From: Limiplasma sp048370855
GTDB taxonomy: Bacteria; Bacillota; Clostridia; Christensenellales; Aristaeellaceae
Reading direction: 5' to 3'
Assembly: GCA_048370855.1 (NCBI GenBank)
Contig: DBGEOK010000107.1
Location: 1-64,000 of the forward strand
Length of the DNA stretch: 64,000 nucleotides
Shown here: one piece after another, positions 26,046 to 34,414 of the stretch
Layout of the letters: each line of letters opens with the position of its first letter
Numbering within the stretch: position 1 is the first letter of the stretch
Position numbers and translations under genes: made by a program
The notes under the pieces: model-generated
Database searches by the model: none
What the model was told of the DNA's origin: nothing
Seen by the model: the letters and a program-made list of their open reading frames with translations, nothing else

Positions 26046-26460
26046 ATGAATCTCGTGTATGTTGTTGTCAAAAGGGGATAGCGGCGGCTTCGCCCGCGTC
26101 CCCCCTTGAAACGCCGAACAGGCCGTTTGATGCCGTCGCGTTTTCGCATACCAGCCCAAAAATGAATCCAGGCCCCTCGGCGCGGGAACAAAGGCTTCAG
26201 GCCCCGGCCTGCAAAGCCTCCGGCGGCGTCGGCTCTGGGCAAGCATCGCGCCAACCCACCGGGAACCCTATGCGTAAAGGGCCGACCCGGCGCCATGGCC
26301 GCCTCGCCGGGGCGGCGAAGCCCGGGGAACGCCGGACGGCTGAAAGGCCCGGCACGTCGGCCCCTCCATGCAAACCCGCGCATAGAAAGCTTTGCTTGCT
26401 TTCCGGCGGCATATTCAGTTGCTCATGGGGGCTTGGAGCCGGACCGCGGCGTTTCCCGAC
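26046..26460. other. Gene-free GC-rich stretch
   Basis: No gene is supported here. Several small inverted repeats occur (for example ggggatagcgg against cccgcgtcccc at 26075-26105, and cctcgccgggg/cggcgaag around 26302). They give the region the hairpin-rich look of the R1/R2 repeats, but I could not align it to either family. Confidence 0.4.
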
Positions 26461-26489
26461 TTGCTAAAGCCCGCGTTTTGCTGTATACT
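26461..26489 (+). promoter_or_regulatory. Promoter of darA-holB-ricT
   Basis: TTGCTA at 26461-26466 and TATACT at 26484-26489 are 17 bp apart, 38 bases before the darA start. Confidence 0.65.
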
Positions 26490-26526
26490 AAAGGCGGCCG
26501 AATAGACCAGCATGGGAGGGCTTAGC

Positions 26527-26856
26527 ATGAAACTAATCATCGCTATCGTACAAGACGAGGATGCTTCCCGCTTAATCAGCCAATTAATGAACGACGGCTA
26601 TGGCGTTACCAAGCTTGCCACGACGGGCGGCTTCCTGCGCGCGGGCAATACGACGCTGCTCGTGGGCGTGGACGACGACCGCTTCCAGTCGGCAATGGAT
26701 ACGATTGAAAAGGTTTGCAAAAGCCGCAAGCAGATCGCCCCATCTCCCGCTTCCATGGTCGGCATGCCGGGCGCGTATACCCCCTACCCGATTGAGGTGG
26801 TGGTCGGCGGCGCGACCGTTTTCGTGCTGACGGTGGACCAGTTTGTGAAGATGTAA
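26527..26856 (+). CDS. darA: Cyclic di-AMP receptor DarA (PstA, PII-like)
   Basis: A 109-residue PII-like protein that binds cyclic di-AMP as a trimer; its downstream partner is not known with certainty in any species. It shows the family pattern MKLIIAIVQDEDASRL, GYGVTKLATTGGFLRAGNTT and the C-terminal EVVVGGATVFVL. Start at ATG 26527 with GGGAGGG eight bases upstream; ATG 26512 would place the ribosome site inside the gene. The order darA-holB-ricT matches the conserved yaaQ-holB-yaaT block of Bacillus, here without tmk or yaaR. A potassium-uptake operon, a classical c-di-AMP target, lies 32 kb away. Confidence 0.95.
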   Translation: MKLIIAIVQDEDASRLISQLMNDGYGVTKLATTGGFLRAGNTTLLVGVDDDRFQSAMDTIEKVCKSRKQIAPSPASMVGMPGAYTPYPIEVVVGGATVFVLTVDQFVKM

Positions 26857-26877
26857 CCCAGCCGGAAAGGACCAGCC

Positions 26878-27903
26878 TTGACGCAGACGCAGCAAAGCGC
26901 GCCGCTGCCCGCGTTCATGCGTGCCGAGCGCCTGAACGCGGCGTGCGGCGCCGTATGGAAACAATTTTGCCAACGCGAAACGGTACACGCGTATTTGTTG
27001 ACGGGCGCGCGCGGCCTAGGCAAGCGGACTTTTGCCAAGGCACTGGCAGGCGTCCTGTTTTGTACGTCCGAAAAAAAGCCCTGCGGCGCGTGTGTGGAAT
27101 GCCGCCGCGTTCTTGACGGCAACAACCCGGATGTGCTGACCCTCTTTGCCGACGACGGCAAGCAGATCGGCGTGGACCGCGTGCGGGAGGTAATCAGGGC
27201 CGTTTCACAGCACGCCTTTGGGAACGGGCGGCGCGTGGTGATGATCGAGCCGGTGGAAAAGCTGACGCAGCAGGCGCAAAATTGCCTGTTGAAATCCCTG
27301 GAGGAGCCCGTCTCCAACGTGGTGTTCCTGCTGATGACGCATGAGCTGACGGCCACCCTGGGCACCATCGCATCGCGCTGCGTGAGGGTCAAGCTGTCTC
27401 CCTGGCCGGACGAGGCGCTGCGCGATACGCTGACGCGCCTTGGGCACGAGCCGAAGAAGGTGGAAGCCGTGCTGCCGCGCTGTGGCGGCAATATCGGCGT
27501 CGCGCTGGAAATGCTGGACGAGGAAGGCGCGGACCGGGAGGCGCGCGCGCTGGCCCTGGAGGCGCTGAAAGCGACGAGCGACGCCCAGGCCGTAGGGCTG
27601 AGCACGCGCCTGAAGGAAAGCCGCGATGGCGCGGACCGATACCTGAACGCTTTGGAGCAAGCCGTGTACCAGGCGCTGCTGGTGCGCGCGGGCAGGCTGG
27701 AGCCGTCGGCGCTGGCGGATTACCCGCCGATCTGGAGGAAAGCGGCGGAGGCCGCGCCCACGGGGGATTTTGCCGCCTTGCTTCAGGAGGTTTTTGAGGC
27801 CCGGAGGCGAAAAGCCGGGCAGGTTAACTGGCAGTCTAACATCGACCATTTGATGATGAAATTATTGGAGGAGCAAACCAAATGGCAGCAGTCGTTGGCG
27901 TGA
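26878..27903 (+). CDS. holB: DNA polymerase III subunit delta'
   Basis: A 341-residue clamp-loader subunit that helps load the sliding clamp on DNA. It has a P-loop-like LLTGARGLGKRTFAKAL, the zinc module C..C..C..C in PCGACVECRRVLDGNNPD, the QQAQNCLLKSLEEPVSNVVF segment and the sensor 1 region TIASRCVRVKL. The start is TTG 26878, preceded by GGAAAGGA. The walker lysine is present, whereas many delta' subunits have lost theirs. Its 3' end overlaps ricT by 22 bases. Confidence 0.92.
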   Translation: MTQTQQSAPLPAFMRAERLNAACGAVWKQFCQRETVHAYLLTGARGLGKRTFAKALAGVLFCTSEKKPCGACVECRRVLDGNNPDVLTLFADDGKQIGVDRVREVIRAVSQHAFGNGRRVVMIEPVEKLTQQAQNCLLKSLEEPVSNVVFLLMTHELTATLGTIASRCVRVKLSPWPDEALRDTLTRLGHEPKKVEAVLPRCGGNIGVALEMLDEEGADREARALALEALKATSDAQAVGLSTRLKESRDGADRYLNALEQAVYQALLVRAGRLEPSALADYPPIWRKAAEAAPTGDFAALLQEVFEARRRKAGQVNWQSNIDHLMMKLLEEQTKWQQSLA

Positions 27904-28946
27904 GATTTAAAAACGCTGGAAAGCTATATTACTTTGACCCGGGCCGGCTCTGGCCGCCCGCCGGATGCTTCGTAATCGTAGAAACGGCGCGCGGCCTGGA
28001 ATACGGCCAGGTGATTACGGGCGTGCGGGAGGTGGATGACGAAATGATCGCCTCCCCGTTAAAGCCGGTCCTACGCATCGCGGGCGACGAGGATGCCCGG
28101 CACGCGGAGGAAAACGAGCGCTTTGAAAAAGAGGCATACCGCATCTGCCAGCACAAGATCGAGGAGCATAAGCTGGATATGAAGCTGGTGGGCGTGGAGC
28201 AGACCTTTGACAACACGAAAATCCTTTTTTACTTTACGGCAAACGGGAGGGTGGATTTCCGCTCGCTGGTAAAGGACCTTGCATCCGTGTTTCATACGCG
28301 CATTGAGCTCAGGCAAATCGGCGTGCGCGACGAGGCGAAGATGCTGGGCGGGCTTGGCCCGTGCGGCAGGCCTATCTGCTGCGGCAGCTTCCTGGGCGAC
28401 TTTCAGCCGGTAAGCATCAAGATGGCCAAGGAGCAGAACCTATCCTTAAACCCCACCAAGATTTCCGGCGTGTGCGGAAGGCTGATGTGCTGCCTGAAAT
28501 ATGAGCAGGATCATTACGAAGCCACGCGCAAGCGCATGCCGAAGGTGGGCAAGGAGGTGGAGACGCCGGAGGGCGTGGGCGTTGTGGTGGATATCAACGT
28601 TTTGAAGGAAACGCTTACCGCGCGCATTCGCAAGGGCGATTCCTCGGAGTATCGGACCTTCCCCGTGGAGGACGTAAAGTGGGCCAAGCCGCCCGCCGGG
28701 GACGGCCGCGCGCGCGAGCCCCGGGCGGACGAGCCGCGCGGGCGCGGCCAGGCCCGCCGCGCCGGCAGGGAGGATAGGCGCGCGCCGTCGCCTTTGACGC
28801 ATGCCGGAGAGGACGATAGGGACGAAGAAATCCCCGACGAACCGCCCTTCGAGGCGCTGGAGGAGGAAATGGAGCCTGTGGAAAAGGACGGCGACTGGCG
28901 CAAGGCGGTTGAGGACGCTCTCAACGCCACGCGCGAGATCGAGTAG
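27882..28946 (+). CDS. ricT: PSP1-domain protein RicT (YaaT)
   Basis: A 354-residue PSP1-domain protein. In Bacillus the homologue RicT (YaaT) forms a complex with RicA and RicF that binds Fe-S clusters and promotes RNase Y-dependent RNA processing; a role in sporulation and biofilm control follows from that. The conserved Cys set is here: GGLGPCGRPICCGSFL and SGVCGRLMCCLKYE. After about residue 265 there is a charged Arg/Asp/Glu-rich tail of some 85 residues that is longer than usual. The ATG follows GGAGGAGC inside the end of holB. Confidence 0.93.
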   Translation: MAAVVGVRFKNAGKLYYFDPGRLWPPAGCFVIVETARGLEYGQVITGVREVDDEMIASPLKPVLRIAGDEDARHAEENERFEKEAYRICQHKIEEHKLDMKLVGVEQTFDNTKILFYFTANGRVDFRSLVKDLASVFHTRIELRQIGVRDEAKMLGGLGPCGRPICCGSFLGDFQPVSIKMAKEQNLSLNPTKISGVCGRLMCCLKYEQDHYEATRKRMPKVGKEVETPEGVGVVVDINVLKETLTARIRKGDSSEYRTFPVEDVKWAKPPAGDGRAREPRADEPRGRGQARRAGREDRRAPSPLTHAGEDDRDEEIPDEPPFEALEEEMEPVEKDGDWRKAVEDALNATREIE

Positions 28947-28975
28947 CTTCTACGTCGGTATGGACTAACAAATAC

Positions 28976-29004
28976 TTGCAATCGCATGCCTTTCGTGCTA
29001 TGAT
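28976..29004 (+). promoter_or_regulatory. Promoter of the ferredoxin gene
   Basis: TTGCAA at 28976-28981 and TATGAT at 28999-29004 are 17 bp apart, 55 bases before the start codon. Confidence 0.65.
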
Positions 29005-29058
29005 GTCAACGAGCGGCGCGTTGCGCGCTGCCATTGAGATACCGGGAGGTGAAAATCT

Positions 29059-29229
29059 ATGGCATACCAGATTTCCGACGAATGCATCAGTTGCGGCGCC
29101 TGCCAGCCTGAATGCCCCGTGGACGCGATTTCCGAAGGCGACGGCAAGTTCGTCATCGATCCCGACAAGTGCATTGAGTGCGGCGCATGCGCAGGCGTTT
29201 GCCCCGTTGGCGCTCCCGCTCAGGCATAA
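29059..29229 (+). CDS. 2[4Fe-4S] ferredoxin
   Basis: A 56-residue clostridial-type ferredoxin, small enough to be missed by length cut-offs. It carries two CxxCxxCxxxCP clusters: C9, C12, C15, C19 (CISCGACQPECP) and C38, C41, C44, C48 (CIECGACAGVCP). It transfers electrons at low potential, for example to or from pyruvate:ferredoxin oxidoreductase and hydrogenases, which fits an anaerobe. The ribosome site GGGAGGTG stands 7 bases before ATG 29059. It has its own promoter and a strong terminator, so it is a single-gene transcript. Confidence 0.95.
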   Translation: MAYQISDECISCGACQPECPVDAISEGDGKFVIDPDKCIECGACAGVCPVGAPAQA

Positions 29230-29245
29230 ACGCACAAAGCAATCT

Positions 29246-29288
29246 GCAAAATAGAACGGCGCGCCTTGGGCGCGCCGTTCTATTTTGC
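29246..29288. terminator. Bidirectional terminator, perfect 20-bp inverted repeat
   Basis: The arms at 29246-29265 and 29269-29288 are exactly complementary around a 3-base loop. A-rich and T-rich ends (aaaataga, tctatttt) allow termination in both directions, serving the ferredoxin gene and the converging lipase-like gene. Confidence 0.92.
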
Positions 29289-29295
29289 TCCGGGT

Positions 29296-31173
29296 TCAGG
29301 CGGGCGTGGACGGACCGCTGCCTCCGCCGCGCCTGGCGCGCCGCGCGCGGAACGCCTTCACGCCCGCCGCCACCGCGCCGGCTGCGGCGCCCGCCAGCAG
29401 GAGCGCCAGCGCCGCCAGCGCGATCTCTATCAAATGCCTGGCCGGCCAACCGCTCATCGCCACGTCAAAATCAACGGATTGAGATTCATCCGCGCTTGTC
29501 ATGGAATCATAAAGCAGCGGCAGCTTCTCGCCGGAGGCGTCGGTCAAGGCGTTTTGCTCCGGCGGGGCGTTCAGGGACGACGGCAGCGCGATAACGGCGC
29601 TTTCTCCGTTTTCCAGGAACGGCGGGTCGTAAACCAGCGTGCGTCCTTTCAGGCTGCCGGCCTGGTATTCGTTGAGGTAGATCAGCGCGAGGTCGTCGTC
29701 GTTCGCGGTCAGCGTCAAATAGTAGTCGCGGTCGGCGGGGATGGAAAGCATGGTCGCCTCGCCGAGCTTTTCCACCGCCGCGCCGTCAAACGGAAGGCCG
29801 TCGGAATCATACAGGGCGGGCAGCAGGTCCGCGTCCAAAAAGACGCGCCGGTATCCTCTGTTGTCAACATAAAGGGCATCCGGGTCATCCTGGGAAAACA
29901 GCCAGGCGATATACACGTCCGGGCAGTGCTCGTGCATCAGGTCGGTCGCAAAGCGTACCTCTTTGGTCCATTGAGACTCCATCAAGCCCAGCTTTTGCAT
30001 CACAAAGTCGTATAGGAAGACGGAAAACAGCGTTTTGGCCGTCCCGGCCTCCTTTTCCATGCGCTCGTCCAGCCCTGAGGACGAGGCGATGATGCCGATG
30101 ATGGAACGCAGGCGGTTCAGCAGGCTGCCTTTGGTTTGCCAGGAACGCTTGACAACCTCCTCCACGTCCCGCTGGTAGTCCGCCGAGGTATGCACCATGT
30201 CGTACAGCATTTGGCAGATCTTTTGCAAAAACCAGTTGCATTCCGTGTTGTTCCAGTAGGGAACGCCCGTCATCTGCATATACAGGGGCTCTACGGCGCT
30301 TCTCAGGCGCGCGTAGTCCGAGGAGGTTTCCTGGGCGGGCAGGTAAAGGGTGGTCCCAAAGCGTCCGTAACCCCATTCCGCGAACGGGACCGACGGAACG
30401 GGATCAAACGAGCCGACGATGTTAAACACCGAAGGGCATGGGTCGCTCTCCGCGATGCGCGTACAATGCGGCGTTGCGAAGGCGTATACGTACAGGTCGT
30501 CCTTCGCGCAGATCAGGCGGTCGCCCAGGATGAAGCCAGCCAAGTTGCTGACGGCGGCGGCGCGGCTGTATCCGCCCATCCAGATTTTGACGCGTCCGGT
30601 AATCCCCTCCTCCGCGATATACCGCTCGACGCGGTCCACGACCTCGACGGCGGCGTCGGCAAAGCCTTCGTGAAAGTCGTCCTCGCCAAAGGAGAAATTG
30701 CTCAGCCATTCGTCGTGATAACCGCCGCCGCTGACGGCAACGGCGACCAGCGTGACCTGCTCTCCGGCCGATTCCAGGTTTTTGCGGCCGAGCATGGTGG
30801 CGATGCTTTGCTCCGTGGGCTCTATATCGTATTGCTCGCTTTTCAGGCCGGAAAAGCCGGCGTCGGACAGGTAGGCGCGGATAAACTCATCCTTGTCGCT
30901 CAGGGGGGCGTCGTGGCTGCGAAAGGCGGATACCGCCATGCCCAACGTGCATTGTGCCAGGCGGTGGCAATATTCGGTCGCGGGAGCCGCGAAGAACGCG
31001 TCGCTGTATGGAAAGGACCAATGAAGATTCTCCCCGCGAACAGGGCTTTTAAAAACGCCCTCGATCGTTTGAATGCCGTTTTCAGTTTCCGCCGCGTCCG
31101 CGGAAAAAAGGCACAGGCAACAGGCGACGGTCAGCAGCAGCGCTGTCAGGCGCTTCAGCCGGGCTTGGCTCAT
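29296..31173 (-). CDS. Exported lipase-like alpha/beta hydrolase with C-terminal anchor
   Basis: A 625-residue surface protein. A signal peptide (about 1-28, LTALLLTVACCLCLFSADAA) is followed by an alpha/beta hydrolase region resembling class 3 lipases: the nucleophile elbow is GGYSRAA with Ser203, preceded by GRVKIWM and followed by YVYAFATPHCTRI and NIVGSFDPVPSVPF, where a catalytic Asp is expected. The C-terminal third is unassigned; a membrane helix near residues 585-608 (IEIALAALALLLAGAAAG) and a basic Arg-rich tail anchor it. Homologues are common in gut Clostridia as family members without a known substrate. It converges on the ferredoxin gene. Confidence 0.82.
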   Translation of the reverse strand: MSQARLKRLTALLLTVACCLCLFSADAAETENGIQTIEGVFKSPVRGENLHWSFPYSDAFFAAPATEYCHRLAQCTLGMAVSAFRSHDAPLSDKDEFIRAYLSDAGFSGLKSEQYDIEPTEQSIATMLGRKNLESAGEQVTLVAVAVSGGGYHDEWLSNFSFGEDDFHEGFADAAVEVVDRVERYIAEEGITGRVKIWMGGYSRAAAVSNLAGFILGDRLICAKDDLYVYAFATPHCTRIAESDPCPSVFNIVGSFDPVPSVPFAEWGYGRFGTTLYLPAQETSSDYARLRSAVEPLYMQMTGVPYWNNTECNWFLQKICQMLYDMVHTSADYQRDVEEVVKRSWQTKGSLLNRLRSIIGIIASSSGLDERMEKEAGTAKTLFSVFLYDFVMQKLGLMESQWTKEVRFATDLMHEHCPDVYIAWLFSQDDPDALYVDNRGYRRVFLDADLLPALYDSDGLPFDGAAVEKLGEATMLSIPADRDYYLTLTANDDDLALIYLNEYQAGSLKGRTLVYDPPFLENGESAVIALPSSLNAPPEQNALTDASGEKLPLLYDSMTSADESQSVDFDVAMSGWPARHLIEIALAALALLLAGAAAGAVAAGVKAFRARRARRGGGSGPSTPA

Positions 31174-31196
31174 CCAGATTCCCCCTTATCAGGATG

Positions 31197-31225
31197 AGTA
31201 TACCATGAGCGAGGCCGGCTATCAA
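31197..31225 (-). promoter_or_regulatory. Promoter of the lipase-like gene
   Basis: On the minus strand TTGATA (31220-31225) and TATACT (31197-31202) are separated by 17 bp, 23 bases upstream of the start codon. Confidence 0.75.
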
Positions 31226-31271
31226 CATGAAACATCCCGCAAGCCCTGCGGATAAGGCCCCGGCATGCCCG

Positions 31272-31284
31272 AGGCGCCGCGCGC
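31272..31284. repeat. Left direct repeat flanking R1 copy B
   Basis: The 13-base sequence aggcgccgcgcgc recurs exactly at 31504-31516 on the other side of the R1 element. Together with neighbouring bases it forms a small palindrome (ggcgc/gcgcc). Confidence 0.75.
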
Positions 31285-31503
31285 ATTCAGGCCGTCGAAA
31301 AAGTCCGCCTTTCGGCGAGCTTTTCCGACGAGAACTGTCGGTTTGTTTGCGCCGGAGGCGCAAACTCCCCGCCCGCCTGGGTGCTGCGCACATCAAAAGC
31401 ACCGAATCCATTGCCGACCGCAGGTCAGCCAGGCGATACGATTTCATTTGGAGGGGCTGTCGCCCCTCCAAACCACCCCCAAATAGGTTTGTCGACAATC
31501 TGA
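31285..31503 (-). repeat. R1 hairpin repeat, full copy B
   Basis: In reverse orientation this matches the copy at 63716-63923 almost throughout: it begins (minus strand) with attgtcgacaaacctatt, continues through the gaggggcgacagcccctc hairpin, the gtttgcgcc/ggcgcaaac hairpin, and ends ctttttcgacggcctg. It is flanked by exact 13-bp direct repeats, as expected for an insertion with target duplication. Confidence 0.88.
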
Positions 31504-31516
31504 AGGCGCCGCGCGC
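31504..31516. repeat. Right direct repeat flanking R1 copy B
   Basis: This is the second copy of aggcgccgcgcgc. It is followed by a T run (cctttttgc), so the palindrome here would itself act as a terminator. Confidence 0.75.
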
Positions 31517-31549
31517 CTTTTTGCCCATACAGGTCATGCATGCGCCGGG

Positions 31550-31760
31550 GCGCAAGCTTCGGGCCGAAGCCCGTCTGACGGCGGGCCTCTCCGCCGGGGA
31601 TTTTCGGACATGCTTTGGCCGGGGCCGAAACGCTTCCCGCCCGGATGCTGGACATGGGCGAAAGGACCGGAGCGATAGCCGGCCGCAGATCAGCCGGGCG
31701 CTATGGTTCCCTTTGCGGAGGCCGCGCCTCTCCCAAAGCGATGGGTCGGCCTGAAGCCTT
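31550..31760 (-). repeat. R1 hairpin repeat, divergent tandem copy B2
   Basis: The segment gatagccggccgcagatcag..cgggcgctatgg followed by a gaggcgcggcctc-type hairpin and gggtcggcctgaag parallels the adjacent copy B (attgccgaccgcaggtcag, aggcgatacg, cccctcc hairpin, caatctgaag). Sequence similarity is patchy but the order is the same. The rest of the 720-bp gap between the flanking genes shows no ORF with a ribosome site. Confidence 0.6.
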
Positions 31761-31793
31761 GCGGGTAAAGCCTTACGCAAATGTTTCAATTCC

Positions 31794-31799
31794 TTGACA
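31794..31799 (+). promoter_or_regulatory. -35-like TTGACA upstream of the MoxR/VWA operon
   Basis: A consensus TTGACA lies about 100 bases before the first operon gene. No convincing -10 box follows at normal spacing, so the real promoter is uncertain. Confidence 0.3.
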
Positions 31800-31897
31800 A
31801 AAAGCTGAAGAGCGTGGGAAGAAAAACCAGCATTCATACGTTGCATCCATGAGAAGGGGTTCGATATACGCGTTACGCGCCATAAGGAGGAATGCAA

Positions 31898-34414
31898 ATG
31901 AAACTGCGAAGGGTCGTCCGCCGGTGCGCCGCGCTTTTCTGTGCGGCGCTTTGCCTGGCCTTTACCGCGGCGTCTGCCGGGGCCGAGGTCGAGCTGGACT
32001 GCGGCATCGGGTATGACGGCGTCGTCACCTATCTGCGGAAGCTGCCGGTCAGCGTGCGGCTGACCAATCACGGCCTGGACACGAGCGGCACGCTTTCGGT
32101 TCAGGTGAACCGCGGCGACGGCCTGTATGACGCCTATGACATGCCCGTTACGGTCGCCGCCGGGGCCACGGTGAACGTAACCATTCCCGTTTTGCTGACG
32201 ACCAAGCAAAGCGCGTACCGCGTGCAATGGCTTGTGGACGGCGAGGCCGCCGCGGAGCGGGAGATCAAGCCCTCCGGCGTCGTCCATCCGGCCAGCGTGA
32301 TCGTCGGGGTGCTTTCGGACGATCCGCAGGGCCTTTCCCAGCTTTCCATTACCAAAACGGCCGATCCGCTCAAGCGCGGGGAAACCTGGCAAACCGTCGC
32401 GCTCGATTCCCAAACATTTCCTGAGGATGTTGACAGCCTCCGGTTTTTTGACATCCTCGCGGTGGACGGGGTGGACGCGGGCCTTTTGAACGAAGCGCAG
32501 CAAAACGCCCTGGACCAATGGCTTCAGGAGGGCGGAGTGGTGCTGCTGGGCGGGGGCACGCAGGCCGCCGCCGCGTTTCCTTACTTCGCCCGCTATACGG
32601 GGATCAACGCCGGGGCCCTCGCGGACAGCGGCGACGTCTCCGAGGCGCTCATGAAGCGGCTCAGGATGTCGGAGGCCGCGCACGGTCAAGCTGTGATGAC
32701 CGTGGAGCTTGCCGGCGCAAAGGGCCAGGCCGTGGGCGAGCCGAGGCTTGCCGACGTCGCGCGCGTAGGCGGCGGCTATGTGTTTACCGCCGCGTTTTCG
32801 CTTTCGGATAAGCCGTTCAGCTCTTGGCAGGCCAAAAACGTGCTATGGCAGCGGCTGCTGCTCGAGTATGCCCAAACGCGCTACCAGGACATCATCGCCG
32901 TCCGGAACGGCGATAGCGCCGGCTATCAGAGCGGCCAATATCCGGACAGCAGCATCACCAGCCTGATCGGCGTGGAAAACGGGAGCGGTATGGCCCTGCC
33001 GGTTGTGCTGCTGGGCGTTTTTGTGGCGCTGGCAGGCTTCGGCGGATATTTCATTTTAAAGAAGCTGGACCGGCGCGAATGGATGTGGGCGGCGGTTCCG
33101 GCCCTCGCCGTGGCGTGCTCCCTGCTTATGTGGGCGCTCAGCGGCATGCTGGATCTTCAAAAGCCCATTGCCGTAAGCTATACGATTGTCAACGTGGACC
33201 GGGAGGGAACCGCGGAGGGATATACCGCCGTCGCCGCGGCGACGGCGAACGCCGGCAGGATGACCGTCGGCGCGGAACAGGGCGCGGCGGATATGAACGC
33301 CTTTGTGGGCTATTATTACGCGGACAACGATATCCAGGAAGCGGAGGCGAGCCGGCTGCGCTACCGCTATACCTATGGCAAGCCGGAATCCCTTTCCTTC
33401 CCGGAAACCAATGCGTGGACGCCTAATTATTTGCTGCTGCGGGACGTCCCCACCATCGAGTGCGCCGTCAGCGGACAGTGCTCCTGGAACGGCGAAAACC
33501 TGGAGTTTTCCATCCGTAACGACGGCAGTACCGCCTTTGGGGAAGGCGTCGTCATCACGGATTACGGCTATGTCAGCGTGCCCGCCCTGCTTCCGGGGCA
33601 GACCGTCGCGGCGGTGATGGCCCCCGCGAAGAGCAAGGTCATCCGCGGACTGGACGATATCAAGGACGGCATGCTGCTGGCGGAAAAGGAGCGCATGAAT
33701 TATTCCTATTATGACTTTATCCAGGCCTATACCAAATCGGAGGACAGCGAAGCAAGCCCGGAGGAGCGCAATGAGCGCCAGATCCGCCGGTATATGATGA
33801 ACAACAATACCAACGGCTCAAGCTGGAATACCAACAGCATTTGCTTCCATTATATCACCTTTGAGGATGCCCTGGCCGACCTGCGGCTTTCCATCAACGG
33901 CGAGGCGGCAACGCGCACGGCCCAGCGCGGCATGGTGGATGTAGAGCTTGCCTTCAACCCCGTATCGGCGGACGGCACGGTGCGCTTTCTCAAGGGCAGC
34001 TTCCCCGTGTACGCGGCGGAGGCGGGCGAAACGGGCAGGCCCGTCGTCAGCAGCCTTGTATCCAACGGACGGTACAGCTATTTTTCGCTCAACACCGACC
34101 CGATTTTCGGCTTTGACATGAGCGCCTCGCCCGAGGGGCTGGCGCTTACAGGCTTCGATATCGTACCGAATTACGCGTATTACTCCTATCAGGTTCGCCT
34201 GTTCAACCAGGAAACAGGCCAGTGGGACGAGTTCAAGACGTATGAGTATGACCAGAATACCGGAACGGGCAAGGCCGGCGGCATCCTGCCGGAGCTTGAG
34301 CGGTACGTCGGCGGGGACGGCATGCTGTACGCACAGTTCCAAAAATATGGAAAGACGGACAACTATGCCGAAATCGGCACTCCGGTGCTCACGATGGATG
34401 GGAGGCTGAAATAA
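31898..34414 (+). CDS. Large exported membrane protein, first gene of the MoxR/VWA operon
   Basis: An 838-residue protein with a signal peptide (about 1-30, ending AASAGA), a long outer region, and two membrane helices near residues 368-392 (LPVVLLGVFVALAGFGGYF) and 400-423. Part of the outer region (about 130-300, with LRFFDILAVDGVD and GGVVLLGGGTQAAAAFPYF) resembles the glutamine-amidotransferase-like domains found in other members of such operons. The C-terminal half is unassigned. The AAGGAGG at 31884-31890 fits ATG 31898 rather than ATG 31892. The next gene starts immediately after its stop. It may be the substrate-facing component of the complex, which is inference. Confidence 0.72.
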   Translation: MKLRRVVRRCAALFCAALCLAFTAASAGAEVELDCGIGYDGVVTYLRKLPVSVRLTNHGLDTSGTLSVQVNRGDGLYDAYDMPVTVAAGATVNVTIPVLLTTKQSAYRVQWLVDGEAAAEREIKPSGVVHPASVIVGVLSDDPQGLSQLSITKTADPLKRGETWQTVALDSQTFPEDVDSLRFFDILAVDGVDAGLLNEAQQNALDQWLQEGGVVLLGGGTQAAAAFPYFARYTGINAGALADSGDVSEALMKRLRMSEAAHGQAVMTVELAGAKGQAVGEPRLADVARVGGGYVFTAAFSLSDKPFSSWQAKNVLWQRLLLEYAQTRYQDIIAVRNGDSAGYQSGQYPDSSITSLIGVENGSGMALPVVLLGVFVALAGFGGYFILKKLDRREWMWAAVPALAVACSLLMWALSGMLDLQKPIAVSYTIVNVDREGTAEGYTAVAAATANAGRMTVGAEQGAADMNAFVGYYYADNDIQEAEASRLRYRYTYGKPESLSFPETNAWTPNYLLLRDVPTIECAVSGQCSWNGENLEFSIRNDGSTAFGEGVVITDYGYVSVPALLPGQTVAAVMAPAKSKVIRGLDDIKDGMLLAEKERMNYSYYDFIQAYTKSEDSEASPEERNERQIRRYMMNNNTNGSSWNTNSICFHYITFEDALADLRLSINGEAATRTAQRGMVDVELAFNPVSADGTVRFLKGSFPVYAAEAGETGRPVVSSLVSNGRYSYFSLNTDPIFGFDMSASPEGLALTGFDIVPNYAYYSYQVRLFNQETGQWDEFKTYEYDQNTGTGKAGGILPELERYVGGDGMLYAQFQKYGKTDNYAEIGTPVLTMDGRLK

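Noticed and set aside
31227..31754. Open frame of 175 codons across R1 copies B and B2
   Set aside because: The frame exists only because the repeat lacks stops in this reading; similar peptides appear in either strand of other R1 copies with no shared start or ribosome site.
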